Notes under the pieces: generated by a model
What the model saw: only the letters and a program-made list of their open reading frames with translations
Databases searched by the model: none
Told to the model about the DNA's origin: nothing
Shown: positions 28,441-37,352 of the stretch, one piece after another
Numbering within the stretch: position 1 is the stretch's first letter
How the letters are laid out: each line of letters opens with the position of its first letter
Program-made: the position numbers and the translations under genes
From: Arcobacter cryaerophilus gv. crypticus
Lineage (GTDB): Bacteria > Campylobacterota > Campylobacteria > Campylobacterales > Arcobacteraceae
Assembly (NCBI RefSeq): GCF_002993025.1
Contig: NZ_NXGI01000056.1
Coordinates: 1 to 64,000 of the forward strand
Direction: 5' to 3'
DNA length: 64,000 bases

Positions 28441-30153
28441 ATGGATCAACTTCTAAAATTTATAAATAACTTAAACAAAGCACAAAGAATAGCAATTGTT
28501 GGTGGTTTTGCTTTTTTGCTATTATTAGTTATTGGATTTTTGGTATATTCAAATATCAAAGCTGAAGATAAGAAATTAAGCTACACAATAGCTTCAAATC
28601 TTACTCAAGCTGATGTTATGAGAGCTACTGAAGAGCTTGAGAGTGCTGGAGTTCCATTTATAATAACTGGAAGTGGAAGTAATTTAACTCTTAAAACTTC
28701 AAAAGAATTTATAAATATTGCAAAAATTAAACTTGTAACTAGTGAAGCTTCAACAAACAAGCATGTTGGATGGGAGATTTTTGAGAAATCTTCTATTGGT
28801 ACAACAAATTTTGAAAATAAAGTAAAGTATCTAAGAGCTTTAGAGGGAGAACTTAGTAAAAGTTTAGAGTCTCTAAGCGGAGTTTTAAAAGCAAATGTAA
28901 AAATAGCAATTCCCAAAGAGACAATATTTACTGAGAAAAAGAGTGATACAACTGCTTCTGCTGTTTTAACACTAAAGCAAGGTATTTTTTTAACTCAAAA
29001 ACAACTAGATGGTATTAAAAATTTTATAGCTTCTGCTGTTCCTGATTTAAAGCAAGAGAATATACAATTAATAGATCAAGATGGAAATTTGCTTGAGGTA
29101 TCTGCTGAAGATGTTAATACTCAAAGATCTACAGTTCAAACAAAGTTTAAAGATAAGATTGAAGAGGATTATGAACAAAAAATTATTTCACTTTTAGAAC
29201 CAGTTGTTGGAGCTGGAAGAGTTATGGCAAAAGTAAATGTTATTTTGGATTTTACTAAAAAAGATATTGAAGAGGAAATTTATAGCCCAGAAGGAAGTAT
29301 TAGATCTCAACAAGTTATTGAAAGTACAGCAAATGCTTCAGGCATTGGAAATAATACAGGTGGAATAGCTGGAGCTGATAACAATATTCAACCGCCTCAA
29401 CAGCTAAATGATGGAAGTAAACTATCTTCAAATAATGAAAGCTCAAATACAGTTACTAACTATGAAATTTCAAGAAAACTAATATCTCAAAAAGATAGTA
29501 ATTTTACAAATATTAGAAGAATTTCAGCTTCTGTGACTTTTGACTCAGGTGTTTTAAAAGACCATCCAGATAAAGCTGATTTTTTAGCATCTTTGGAGTC
29601 ATTATCTGCTGATGCTATTGGATATGATAAAGGAAGAGGCGATACAATTACTGTAAAAGATTTTAAATTTGTTGGAATTAAATCTTTGAATGAAAAGGGT
29701 GAGCTTGTAGATGAGTTTGGAAATTTAATTGGTGGAAGTGGATATTTAGAGAGTATGAGTATAAAAAATATATTAGATGAGTATAAAGATTATATTCAAT
29801 ATTTAGTAGTTGGACTTTTACTTTTTATCTTTTATAGAAAATTTATAGCAAGTAATGATTTGGTAATCTTAGGAGATGCTAAGAAGAAAGAAATTGGTGC
29901 TGATGATGAAGACTTGGTAAAAGATATGTTGGCTGGACTTGATGATGTACTAGATCAAAACACAGCTCATGGAAGATTAAAAACCAAAGTAAAAAGTCAA
30001 ATTTTAAACAATATTGATGGTCTTGATGAAGAATCAGCAGCTAAATATGAGGTATTTATTGAAGAACTTGATAGAGAGATAAATAATAATCCAGCTGATA
30101 TTGCAAGAATGATTGAATTGTTATTAAGTGAAGGTAATGTTAATTTTAAATAG
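28441..30153 (+). CDS. fliF: Flagellar MS-ring protein FliF
   Basis: 570 residues. TM1 is at about 19-38 and TM2 at about 449-466, with the large periplasmic ring-building domains between (LRALEGELSKSLESL, ASAVLTLKQG, YEQKIISLLEPVVGAGRV). The C-terminal cytoplasmic tail (about 520-570) binds FliG. It forms the MS ring housing the export gate. It is followed nine bases later by fliG. Confidence 0.96.
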   Translation: MDQLLKFINNLNKAQRIAIVGGFAFLLLLVIGFLVYSNIKAEDKKLSYTIASNLTQADVMRATEELESAGVPFIITGSGSNLTLKTSKEFINIAKIKLVTSEASTNKHVGWEIFEKSSIGTTNFENKVKYLRALEGELSKSLESLSGVLKANVKIAIPKETIFTEKKSDTTASAVLTLKQGIFLTQKQLDGIKNFIASAVPDLKQENIQLIDQDGNLLEVSAEDVNTQRSTVQTKFKDKIEEDYEQKIISLLEPVVGAGRVMAKVNVILDFTKKDIEEEIYSPEGSIRSQQVIESTANASGIGNNTGGIAGADNNIQPPQQLNDGSKLSSNNESSNTVTNYEISRKLISQKDSNFTNIRRISASVTFDSGVLKDHPDKADFLASLESLSADAIGYDKGRGDTITVKDFKFVGIKSLNEKGELVDEFGNLIGGSGYLESMSIKNILDEYKDYIQYLVVGLLLFIFYRKFIASNDLVILGDAKKKEIGADDEDLVKDMLAGLDDVLDQNTAHGRLKTKVKSQILNNIDGLDEESAAKYEVFIEELDREINNNPADIARMIELLLSEGNVNFK

Positions 30154-30162
30154 GAATAATAA

Positions 30163-31173
30163 ATGGCAATAGATATTTATAGTGATATTGATATTTTAAA
30201 AGGTATGTCTATGTTAGAAAAAATCGCAAGATTTTTTGTACTAATAGGTGAAGACTCAACAGTTAAAATATTTCAATATTTAGATAAATCTTATGTTGAA
30301 CAAATTTCAACTGCTATTACACAAATACAATCTATAAATAAAGAGGTCTCTTTAGCGATTTTAGAGGAGTTTCACTTATATACTAGAACGAAGGGATTTA
30401 TTAGTTCTGGTGGATATGATTTTGCAAAAGAGATTTTATATAAATCTATTGGGCAAGATGCGGCTGAAGAAGTTTTAGAAAAACTTTCAAGAATGAAGCT
30501 AGCAAATCAAGCCTTTTCTTATCTTGATGGAGTAAATCCAAAACAGTTAAGTGACTTTATAAAAGATGAATCACCTCATACAATTGCTGTTATTTTAGCA
30601 CATATGGATCCTTCTAAATCAGCAGATGTTTTAATGGAACTTGATGAGGAAATTCGTGTAAAAGTAAGTATTCAAATAGCAACTATTAAAGATGTTTCTC
30701 CTGATGTTGTAAGAACTATTTCAGCTGTTTTAGAAAAAAAATTAGAGTCTTTGTTATCATCAATTGTAGATGTTGGTGGTGTTAAGGTTGTTGCTGATAT
30801 GTTAAATAAAATGGGACCAAAAGCTGTTGATATTCTTAAAAATATAAATGGTATTGATACTTCATTGGCAACTAGAATAAAAGATAATATGTTTGTATTT
30901 GAAGATTTACTTAACCTTGATAGTGAGTATATTATGAAGATTATTCAAGCTGTTGAATCAGCAGATGTTGTTGTTGCTATGAAAAATACTACACAAGAGC
31001 AAATAGAAAAAGTTACAGGAGCAATGTCTCAAAGAGTTAAAGATAGATTTTATGAAGAGAGTGAAATGCTTACAAAAGTTAAGATTAAAGATATTGAAGC
31101 TTCACAAAGAAGAATGTTGGCTGTAGCTCAAAAGATGATGGACGATGGGGTTATTGAAAGAGAGAATAACTAA
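30163..31173 (+). CDS. fliG: Flagellar motor switch protein FliG
   Basis: 336 residues, standard FliG. The N domain docks on FliF, the middle domain contains ESPHTIAVILAHMDPSKSADV near 136, and the C domain has the charged torque helix (IKDNMFVFEDLLNLD) that touches the stator. It is part of the C ring with FliN, FliY and FliM; fliM is not in this window. The stop overlaps the fliH start. Confidence 0.96.
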   Translation: MAIDIYSDIDILKGMSMLEKIARFFVLIGEDSTVKIFQYLDKSYVEQISTAITQIQSINKEVSLAILEEFHLYTRTKGFISSGGYDFAKEILYKSIGQDAAEEVLEKLSRMKLANQAFSYLDGVNPKQLSDFIKDESPHTIAVILAHMDPSKSADVLMELDEEIRVKVSIQIATIKDVSPDVVRTISAVLEKKLESLLSSIVDVGGVKVVADMLNKMGPKAVDILKNINGIDTSLATRIKDNMFVFEDLLNLDSEYIMKIIQAVESADVVVAMKNTTQEQIEKVTGAMSQRVKDRFYEESEMLTKVKIKDIEASQRRMLAVAQKMMDDGVIERENN

Positions 31174-31907
31174 TGGCTGAAAATGTTTACTCGAGTGCAA
31201 GAATACTAAAAGATGGTAAAAAAGTAGAGAAATTTGAATTATCTAATTTTTTAAAAAATAAAGCAGTACCAAAAGAAGAGTCTAGCGATTTTGTGGAGTT
31301 AAAATTAGAAGAAGCTAACTCGAATTCAGAAAAAACAGAAATAAAGAGTTCTATTCAGCCTATGAATATTGTTGATAATTCTGCTATTTTGGAAAAGATA
31401 GAGCCTATTTTTGCTGAATTTGAAAAAATGATAAAAAAAATTGAAGAAGTGTCACAAAAAGTTACAACTATCGAACAAGATGCTATAATCAAAGGCAAAG
31501 ATTTTGATACTCAAGTTATAAAAGCTATAAAAGATTTGAAGCAATGTGCAACATTTTTTGAGCAAGCTGCTTTTGGTTTTGAGAGTAAATTATTGAAAAC
31601 TTCTATCTCTATTGCTCAAAAAATTATAAATATTGAAGTAGGAGAAAACTCTTCTAAAATAGCTAAACAGACTATAAATCAGCTTTTATTAAAACTAAAA
31701 AATGCAACAAAGGTAAAAATTCATTTAAATCCAAAAGATTATTATATTTTAAAGCAAGAGTTAGAACTAGAGCCTTTTATTGAACTCCTAGAGGATGCAA
31801 ATGTAGTTGCTGGTGGTGTTGTAATAGCTAGCAACTTAGGAAATTTTGATGGAAGCATTGATGCAAAAATATCTTCAATGCTTGAATCCTTAGATTTAGT
31901 GATATAA
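31173..31907 (+). CDS. fliH: Flagellar assembly protein FliH
   Basis: 244 residues. A variable charged N terminus is followed by a coiled-coil middle (about 75-115) and a C-terminal FliH domain (about 120-244) with FLKNATKVKIHLNPKDY-type and VAGGVVIASNLGNFDGSID segments. It regulates the export ATPase FliI, encoded at 50662. ATG overlaps the fliG stop by one base. Confidence 0.9.
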   Translation: MAENVYSSARILKDGKKVEKFELSNFLKNKAVPKEESSDFVELKLEEANSNSEKTEIKSSIQPMNIVDNSAILEKIEPIFAEFEKMIKKIEEVSQKVTTIEQDAIIKGKDFDTQVIKAIKDLKQCATFFEQAAFGFESKLLKTSISIAQKIINIEVGENSSKIAKQTINQLLLKLKNATKVKIHLNPKDYYILKQELELEPFIELLEDANVVAGGVVIASNLGNFDGSIDAKISSMLESLDLVI

Positions 31908-31921
31908 AATCTGATTTATGA

Positions 31922-31927
31922 TACAAT
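31922..31927 (+). promoter_or_regulatory. Possible -10 box before fliN
   Basis: TACAAT about 29 bases before fliN in the only sizeable gap between fliH and fliN. It would allow an internal start; weak match. Confidence 0.3.
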
Positions 31928-31955
31928 CATTAAATAACATTAAAAAGTATTAAAT

Positions 31956-32243
31956 ATGGAAATAAGTGAAAGAGTTTACGATTTATTAGTAGATACCGAA
32001 ATTGTTGTTGATGTTATGCTTGGAAGCACTAGTATATCCGTTGGTGAATTTTTAAAACTAACTGAAGGAGATATTATCTCTTTACACAAACCAGCTGGTA
32101 GTGGTGGCGAGATTTATGTAAACTCAAGAATAATTGGAACAGGTGATATAATTGTAATGGAAGAAAAACTTGCAGTTAGAGTTCAAGATGCTATGGATTC
32201 AGATAATGTTGTTCAATATTTCTTTGAAGAACATATGATTTAA
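31956..32243 (+). CDS. fliN: Flagellar motor switch protein FliN
   Basis: 95 residues, essentially one SpoA/FliN domain: DLLVDTEIVVDVMLGSTSIS then VGEFLKLTEGDIISL, LAVRV near the end. It forms the base of the C ring and docks FliH. The window also has FliY (39771), which carries a second FliN-type domain, a pairing known in Campylobacterota. No clear RBS before the ATG. Confidence 0.92.
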   Translation: MEISERVYDLLVDTEIVVDVMLGSTSISVGEFLKLTEGDIISLHKPAGSGGEIYVNSRIIGTGDIIVMEEKLAVRVQDAMDSDNVVQYFFEEHMI

Positions 32244-32263
32244 TCTTAAACAAGGAGTTTAAT

Positions 32264-32944
32264 ATGGCAGATGTAAGTAGTACAAATAGTGTAACAGGAA
32301 CAGATAGTTATGGAAATCAATATACACAAAGTGTAAGTAATGACGGATTAACAACAAATGATTTTTTAAAGTTAATGATTGAAGAGTTAAAGCTTCAAGA
32401 TCCAACAAAACCAATGGATTCAGCAAAAATGTTATCAACTCAAATGCAAATGAGTACTCTAAATGCAAATATGGAGATGATTAAGGCTTTACAATCTATT
32501 CAAACAGCATTTTCTCAATCTTCACTTTCAACAGCAACAGGTGTAATTGGTAAAAATATTGAAAATGGAAGTACAAATAAAGATGGAGCTTTAAAAGCAT
32601 TTACAGTTGAATCTATTGAAAATGTAGATGGTGAAATACAAGTTATAGCAAGAGAGTGGTTATATCTTCACAATGGAATATCTTTGAAAGATGGAGATGA
32701 ACTTAAAGCAGCAAACTATGATGAAACAGGAAATCTATACGATGAAAAAGGTGAAAAAACTGGACAAACTATAGTTTTAGAAAGTTTAGGAAAACCTTTA
32801 GTTAAAGATGGAAAACTAGTAGTAAAAGATGCTGATGGAAATGAAGTAGCTGATAATAAATATGTTTTAAGTGGCAAAAGTACAGTTGTTGTTTCTGATG
32901 AAACTGTTAGTATGCCATTTTCTTCAATAACAAAAATTTTCTAA
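32264..32944 (+). CDS. flgD: Flagellar hook-capping protein FlgD
   Basis: 226 residues. The N-terminal hallmark TNDFLKLMIEELKLQDPTKP near residues 29-48 and STQMQMSTLNANMEM are the FlgD signature; the C-terminal part is beta-rich. It caps the growing hook and is discarded afterwards. It is immediately followed by flgE. Good RBS (AAGGAG). Confidence 0.93.
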   Translation: MADVSSTNSVTGTDSYGNQYTQSVSNDGLTTNDFLKLMIEELKLQDPTKPMDSAKMLSTQMQMSTLNANMEMIKALQSIQTAFSQSSLSTATGVIGKNIENGSTNKDGALKAFTVESIENVDGEIQVIAREWLYLHNGISLKDGDELKAANYDETGNLYDEKGEKTGQTIVLESLGKPLVKDGKLVVKDADGNEVADNKYVLSGKSTVVVSDETVSMPFSSITKIF

Positions 32945-32956
32945 AAAGGCTTTAAT

Positions 32957-34639
32957 ATGATAGGAGCTATGTGGAATGGTGTTTCAGGTATTTGGAATCA
33001 CGATAAAGGTATAGCTGTTGAGTCAAACAATTTGGCAAACTCAAATACTGTTGGACACAAAAAAGATCAAATAAGTTTTTCAGATGTATTATATAGCCAA
33101 GCAGGGTTTGGAAAAGGTGTACAAACTCAAAGTATTTCAAAACAGTTTGAGCAAGGAAATATTGTTCAAAGTGGTGTTGGAATAGATGTTGCAATAGAGG
33201 GTAAAGGTTTTTTTGTAGTAAAAAGTAGAGAAAACCCAAATGAGATTTATTATACAAGAGCTGGAAATTTAGTTCAAGCAAAAGATGGTTTTTTAGTTAC
33301 TCAAGATGATTTTAAAATTCAAGGATTAGTTCCACAAAGTAAAGTTACTACAAGTACAAATCCAGTTGATATGATATTTACAGATGAATATGCAAAAAGC
33401 TTAGTATCTACAAATATAAATAATGGAAGTGGAACAATTTATAATATAAATGCAAAAGCTAGTGATTATGTAAGTTCTTCAAAAGATGATGATATATTAA
33501 ATAAAGGTGATGGATACAAAACTTCACAAAATAAGATAAATGATATTGAAGCATTAAAAGCTGATTATATAGAGAAGTTAAATAAATTTATGATGGATCA
33601 ATCAACAACAAATACTCCATCTATTAGTCAAAAATCTCAAATAGATTTTTCATCAAATTTATCATCTTTACAAGCTACAGATAATACTATTAGTGTAACA
33701 ATTGATAATAAAACATATAGTGTGAAATTTGATGTAAACTCAACTATAAATGATGAAGAGATGCAAAAACTATATGATTTTTTAGATGCAAATGGAAAAT
33801 CAAAGTATAATTTAACTGATCCTAACTCTATACAAAGTCAAGCAAATATAGATGCAATGCCTATAACAACTCCTCAAGAGATTTTAGACAAGGCAACAGC
33901 TCAAACTTTAAGAGATGATCAAATAAATTTATACATAAATGCAAATAGTGTTATAAATGCTATGAAAGATTTATCTGATAAAATTTCTTCAAAAGATGGT
34001 ATGAGCGCTAGTGTAAAAGATGGAACTTTGGTTATTGATACTTTAATTGCGGGTGCAAGCTTTAATATATCAGATATAAAACTAAATGATACAAACTTTA
34101 AATCTACAAACTTACAAGAATCAGTAAAAGGTTCTGGTCTTGCAATGGTTGATAGTGCAAGAGATGCTTTAAAAAATGCAGTTGAAAATGCAGATGGAAA
34201 GTTTTTACAAATTACAAATGTATTGGAGTATGGAAACTTAGGAGTTATTGGAGAAAATGATATAAATGTAAGGCTTGATGCATTAGGAATTTCTGATAAA
34301 AGTACAGCTGAAATAAATATATCAGATGATGGGTTTGTATTTGTAAAAAGTCAAGGTCATAGCTTTTTGGTAGGAAGACTTAGTACTGCTGGATTTAGAA
34401 ATGAGCAAGGATTAGAGCCTATGGGAGGAAATTTGTTTCAACAGTCACAATATAGTGGAAATCCTTTTAATTCAGATACTATGAATACAATAAAAGGTGG
34501 TGCTCTTGAAAGAGCTAATGTAGATTATGGTTCTACTTTAGCACAAATTATGGTATTTCAAAAAGCTTTTGAAGCAAGTTCAAAATCTATTACAACAGCA
34601 GATGAGTTTTTACAAACAGCAATAGAAATGAAGAGATAA
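32957..34639 (+). CDS. flgE: Flagellar hook protein FlgE, first copy
   Basis: 560 residues. The N-terminal signature SNNLANSNTVGHKKD near residues 25-39, FlgE/F/G core (GIDVAIEGKGFFVV, YTRAGN) and C-terminal helix ASSKSITTADEFLQTAIEMKR are in order, with a large variable middle (about 120-420). It is 12 bases after flgD, the usual hook operon layout. A second FlgE-type gene follows. Residue N32-S33 in the signature departs slightly from the common ANVNT. Confidence 0.9.
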   Translation: MIGAMWNGVSGIWNHDKGIAVESNNLANSNTVGHKKDQISFSDVLYSQAGFGKGVQTQSISKQFEQGNIVQSGVGIDVAIEGKGFFVVKSRENPNEIYYTRAGNLVQAKDGFLVTQDDFKIQGLVPQSKVTTSTNPVDMIFTDEYAKSLVSTNINNGSGTIYNINAKASDYVSSSKDDDILNKGDGYKTSQNKINDIEALKADYIEKLNKFMMDQSTTNTPSISQKSQIDFSSNLSSLQATDNTISVTIDNKTYSVKFDVNSTINDEEMQKLYDFLDANGKSKYNLTDPNSIQSQANIDAMPITTPQEILDKATAQTLRDDQINLYINANSVINAMKDLSDKISSKDGMSASVKDGTLVIDTLIAGASFNISDIKLNDTNFKSTNLQESVKGSGLAMVDSARDALKNAVENADGKFLQITNVLEYGNLGVIGENDINVRLDALGISDKSTAEINISDDGFVFVKSQGHSFLVGRLSTAGFRNEQGLEPMGGNLFQQSQYSGNPFNSDTMNTIKGGALERANVDYGSTLAQIMVFQKAFEASSKSITTADEFLQTAIEMKR

Positions 34640-34646
34640 TAAAAAT

Positions 34647-34676
34647 AAAGTATAAACAGTTTGTTTATACTTTTGT
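34647..34676 (+). terminator. Terminator-like hairpin after first flgE
   Basis: Perfect 11-base stem AAAGTATAAAC (34647-34657) with GTTTATACTTT (34663-34673), loop AGTTT, then a T-containing tail. All A-T rich but long. It probably ends or attenuates the transcript before the second flgE. Confidence 0.6.
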
Positions 34677-34707
34677 ATAAATTTTAGATAAATTTTATGC
34701 AAAAGTA

Positions 34708-34723
34708 TGAACATTTATGTTCA
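34708..34723. promoter_or_regulatory. Operator-like palindrome before second flgE
   Basis: TGAACAT-TT-ATGTTCA, 7-base arms with 2-base centre, 25 bases before the start of the second hook gene. Size and symmetry suggest a dimeric regulator site or a small hairpin. Function unknown. Confidence 0.4.
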
Positions 34724-34748
34724 TTTACCTTAATATAAAGGATTAGTC

Positions 34749-36956
34749 ATGATAGGTGCATTATGGACTGGAATATCAGGATTAGCAGCACATCAAACAG
34801 CATTGGATAATGAGTCAAACAACATTGCCAATGTAAACACTGTTGGTTATAAAGCAGGAAGAATTTCTTTTGCAGATCAAATTTACCAAGGACAAATTGG
34901 TAAAGGGTCGTTTGTGCAAGATGCAGAGAAGATTTTCGTAACAGGTGGTTCAAAAATCACAGGAGTTGAGTATGATGTTGCTTTACAAGGTGATGGATTT
35001 TTCACTGTAATAAATAAAAATACACTCGGAACTGCAGAGACATTTTATACAAGAGCTGGAAATTTCCGTATGGGTCAAAGTGGTACTTTGCAAAACCCAG
35101 ATGGATATGAAATTCAAGGTTGGTCTATGAGCTCGATTGATCAAAAAAATGATGTAAAGAGTACAAATCAAAATGATACAAGATTTACAGATTCTTATAT
35201 TAAAAACTTGGGAAATAGTATCATTAGACATGGAGATTTTATTGAAACAATTGCAGCAAAGTCTACAAATTTTGATGAAACTGCAAAATCAGATGCTAAT
35301 TCAATCTTTAGTGGAGCTGGAGCAAAAACAAAAGCCGCAAAGCTAAAAGATATAGACCTTGCGATGGCTGATTATAATACTTGGCTTCAAAAATATAAAG
35401 ATGATCCAACTTTACCATCAGCTGGTTCTATTGCACAAGTTTCTCAGGTAAACTTTAGAACAGGAACGCCTCCTACTTCAATTATTGGGAAAGATGGAGA
35501 TTCTATAAGAGTAGTTATTAATGGACAAAATTATGATGTAGATTTTATTCCGACTAAAACAACAGATGACTATAGACAACAACTTTGGACACAGCTTACT
35601 GCATCTACAGAAGCTGGAACATACGGAATTGTAGATCCTAGTACTCTTATGCCTCCTTTTGTAGCACCAATGACGCAAGAAATAGCAGATACAGAGATTG
35701 CAAAATATGACCAATTAGCTGGTAAAATAAATACTTATAAAGCTATGGCTGATAAAATTTCTAATTCAAATGCTGGTGGAATGGTTGCTTATATGGCAAA
35801 AGATAGTTTAGCTCCAACTGCTGATACATTAAATCCAAATGGTACTTATGAAGAGAGTACAAAATTAGCAGATATGCTAAGAGGAGTTATTCAAATAAAA
35901 TCTTTAATTCCTGGAAAAGATTTTAAAATAACTGAAGTATCAGAACATTCAGGAACAAATCAAAATGTATCTGTAAAAGGATCACACCAAACAACAGCAG
36001 CAGCAGTTGCAGGTTCTGGAAAAGCAGCTATAGAATCAGCTAGAGAAGCTCTTTCTAGACTTGTAACTGGAAATCAACAAAGTGTTTATACAACTCAAGA
36101 ATTATATGGAAATGCAACTGTAGCAGCTTCTACAAGAGAGTATAAATTTAACATAGAAATTTTTGATAAAGATTTGGGTTATGTAATTCCAGTTCCAAAT
36201 GATGGAGCAACTCCGCCACAGCCTATAAATATTACTTTTGGAGACACTTCAGCTCCACCATATGATGATATGACAATAGATGGTATAGTAAATTCTATAA
36301 ATAATTTAAGAACAGCTTCTGGACCACAATTAGGTGATTATATTGTTGCAAAAAATGTAAATGGAAACTTGGTATTAGAAACAAAAGATTCTAGTTATGA
36401 TTTAGAGTTTGATGCTAAATTAACTTATGATGATCTTACTCCGCCTTCAGGACCAGCTGTTAGTAATGTATTTATAGAGACAAATGCTGATTATTCTGGA
36501 AGAAGAGGTGCTGGAGGAGAGTTTATGGAGATAACTACAAGAGTTGATCAAACTTCTACTCAAAATAGTCTTCAACTAAGACTAGATGTTTTAAATATCT
36601 CTGATAGTAAATTTGGACAATTCAGCATTGATGACACTGGACTTGTAACTATAAAAGAAGGTGGAGTTGAATATGCTGTTGGTCAAGTATCAATTGCAAG
36701 ATTTACAAACAATAGAGGACTTGAAGCAGTTGGAAATAACAACTTCCAAAGAACTCAAGAATCAGGAAATGCAATTTATAGTATAAACAATAATAATACA
36801 TCAGGTGTAAAAGGTAAAGCACTAGAGCTTAGTAAAGCAGATTTAAGTGAAAGCTTAGTAAACTTAATGGTATTTCAAAGAGCTTTTGAAGCAAATGCGA
36901 AATCTATCACAACATCAGATGAGCTTTTAAGTACACTTATTAACTTAAAAAGATAA
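34749..36956 (+). CDS. flgE: Flagellar hook protein FlgE, second copy
   Basis: 735 residues, larger than the first copy. The N-terminal signature SNNIANVNTVGYKAGR near residues 25-40, core VEYDVALQGDGFFTV and YTRAGNFRMG, and C-terminal ANAKSITTSDELLSTLINLKR are intact. The middle (about 130-600) is variable. Both copies begin MIGA(M/L)W and share the ends, so this is an old tandem duplication. The canonical ANVNT signature and size near that of C. jejuni FlgE suggest this is the main hook subunit. It has its own RBS (AAAGGA) and possible promoter region. Confidence 0.88.
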   Translation: MIGALWTGISGLAAHQTALDNESNNIANVNTVGYKAGRISFADQIYQGQIGKGSFVQDAEKIFVTGGSKITGVEYDVALQGDGFFTVINKNTLGTAETFYTRAGNFRMGQSGTLQNPDGYEIQGWSMSSIDQKNDVKSTNQNDTRFTDSYIKNLGNSIIRHGDFIETIAAKSTNFDETAKSDANSIFSGAGAKTKAAKLKDIDLAMADYNTWLQKYKDDPTLPSAGSIAQVSQVNFRTGTPPTSIIGKDGDSIRVVINGQNYDVDFIPTKTTDDYRQQLWTQLTASTEAGTYGIVDPSTLMPPFVAPMTQEIADTEIAKYDQLAGKINTYKAMADKISNSNAGGMVAYMAKDSLAPTADTLNPNGTYEESTKLADMLRGVIQIKSLIPGKDFKITEVSEHSGTNQNVSVKGSHQTTAAAVAGSGKAAIESAREALSRLVTGNQQSVYTTQELYGNATVAASTREYKFNIEIFDKDLGYVIPVPNDGATPPQPINITFGDTSAPPYDDMTIDGIVNSINNLRTASGPQLGDYIVAKNVNGNLVLETKDSSYDLEFDAKLTYDDLTPPSGPAVSNVFIETNADYSGRRGAGGEFMEITTRVDQTSTQNSLQLRLDVLNISDSKFGQFSIDDTGLVTIKEGGVEYAVGQVSIARFTNNRGLEAVGNNNFQRTQESGNAIYSINNNNTSGVKGKALELSKADLSESLVNLMVFQRAFEANAKSITTSDELLSTLINLKR

Positions 36957-36966
36957 TATCACAAGT

Positions 36967-36989
36967 AGAGCGAGATTTTTTCTTGCTCT
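36967..36989 (+). terminator. Hairpin after second flgE
   Basis: Nine-base stem AGAGCGAGA (36967-36975) with TCTTGCTCT (36981-36989) including one G-U pair, loop TTTTT. The U-tail is weak, so termination may be partial. Confidence 0.55.
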
Positions 36990-37018
36990 ATTTAAATATA
37001 TTAATTATAGGAAAGAAA

Positions 37019-37345
37019 TTGGATTTTTTAATATCAACAGTTTTATCTATCGTTTTGCTTTATTTTATTTCAAGTACAAGTGCCTACAAATCAATGTACA
37101 AAAAAATGAAAGAAGAAAAAGAGATTATAGATGAAGAGGTTACAAAGCTTGAAGCTTTAATACAAAGATATGAAAAGCAAGTTAAAATAGGTACAAGCAG
37201 TCTTAAAAACAATCAAGAAAATCTACAAGTAGCACGTGACGATTTACAAAATCTTAGACTTGAAAACATTACTTTAAAAAATAAAATCAACGACCTACAA
37301 AGAAGAAATGAAGAGTTATTTGCTCAGGTAAATGCAATTATTTAG
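37019..37345 (+). CDS. Membrane-anchored coiled-coil protein, unknown
   Basis: 108 residues from a TTG start with AGGAAAG seven bases upstream. One N-terminal membrane segment (about 2-20) is followed by a continuous coiled coil (about 25-105). It has no motif I can name. It lies between the hook genes and a secreted TPR protein in the flagellar run, so a motor- or envelope-scaffold role is plausible but unproven. An earlier in-frame start at 36983 lies in the terminator-like hairpin and is rejected. Confidence 0.65.
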   Translation: MDFLISTVLSIVLLYFISSTSAYKSMYKKMKEEKEIIDEEVTKLEALIQRYEKQVKIGTSSLKNNQENLQVARDDLQNLRLENITLKNKINDLQRRNEELFAQVNAII

Positions 37346-37352
37346 GAATAAT

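Noticed and set aside
36983..37018. Longer start for the small coiled-coil membrane protein
   Set aside because: It begins in a terminator-like hairpin, whereas the TTG at 37019 has a good RBS and a cleaner membrane anchor.
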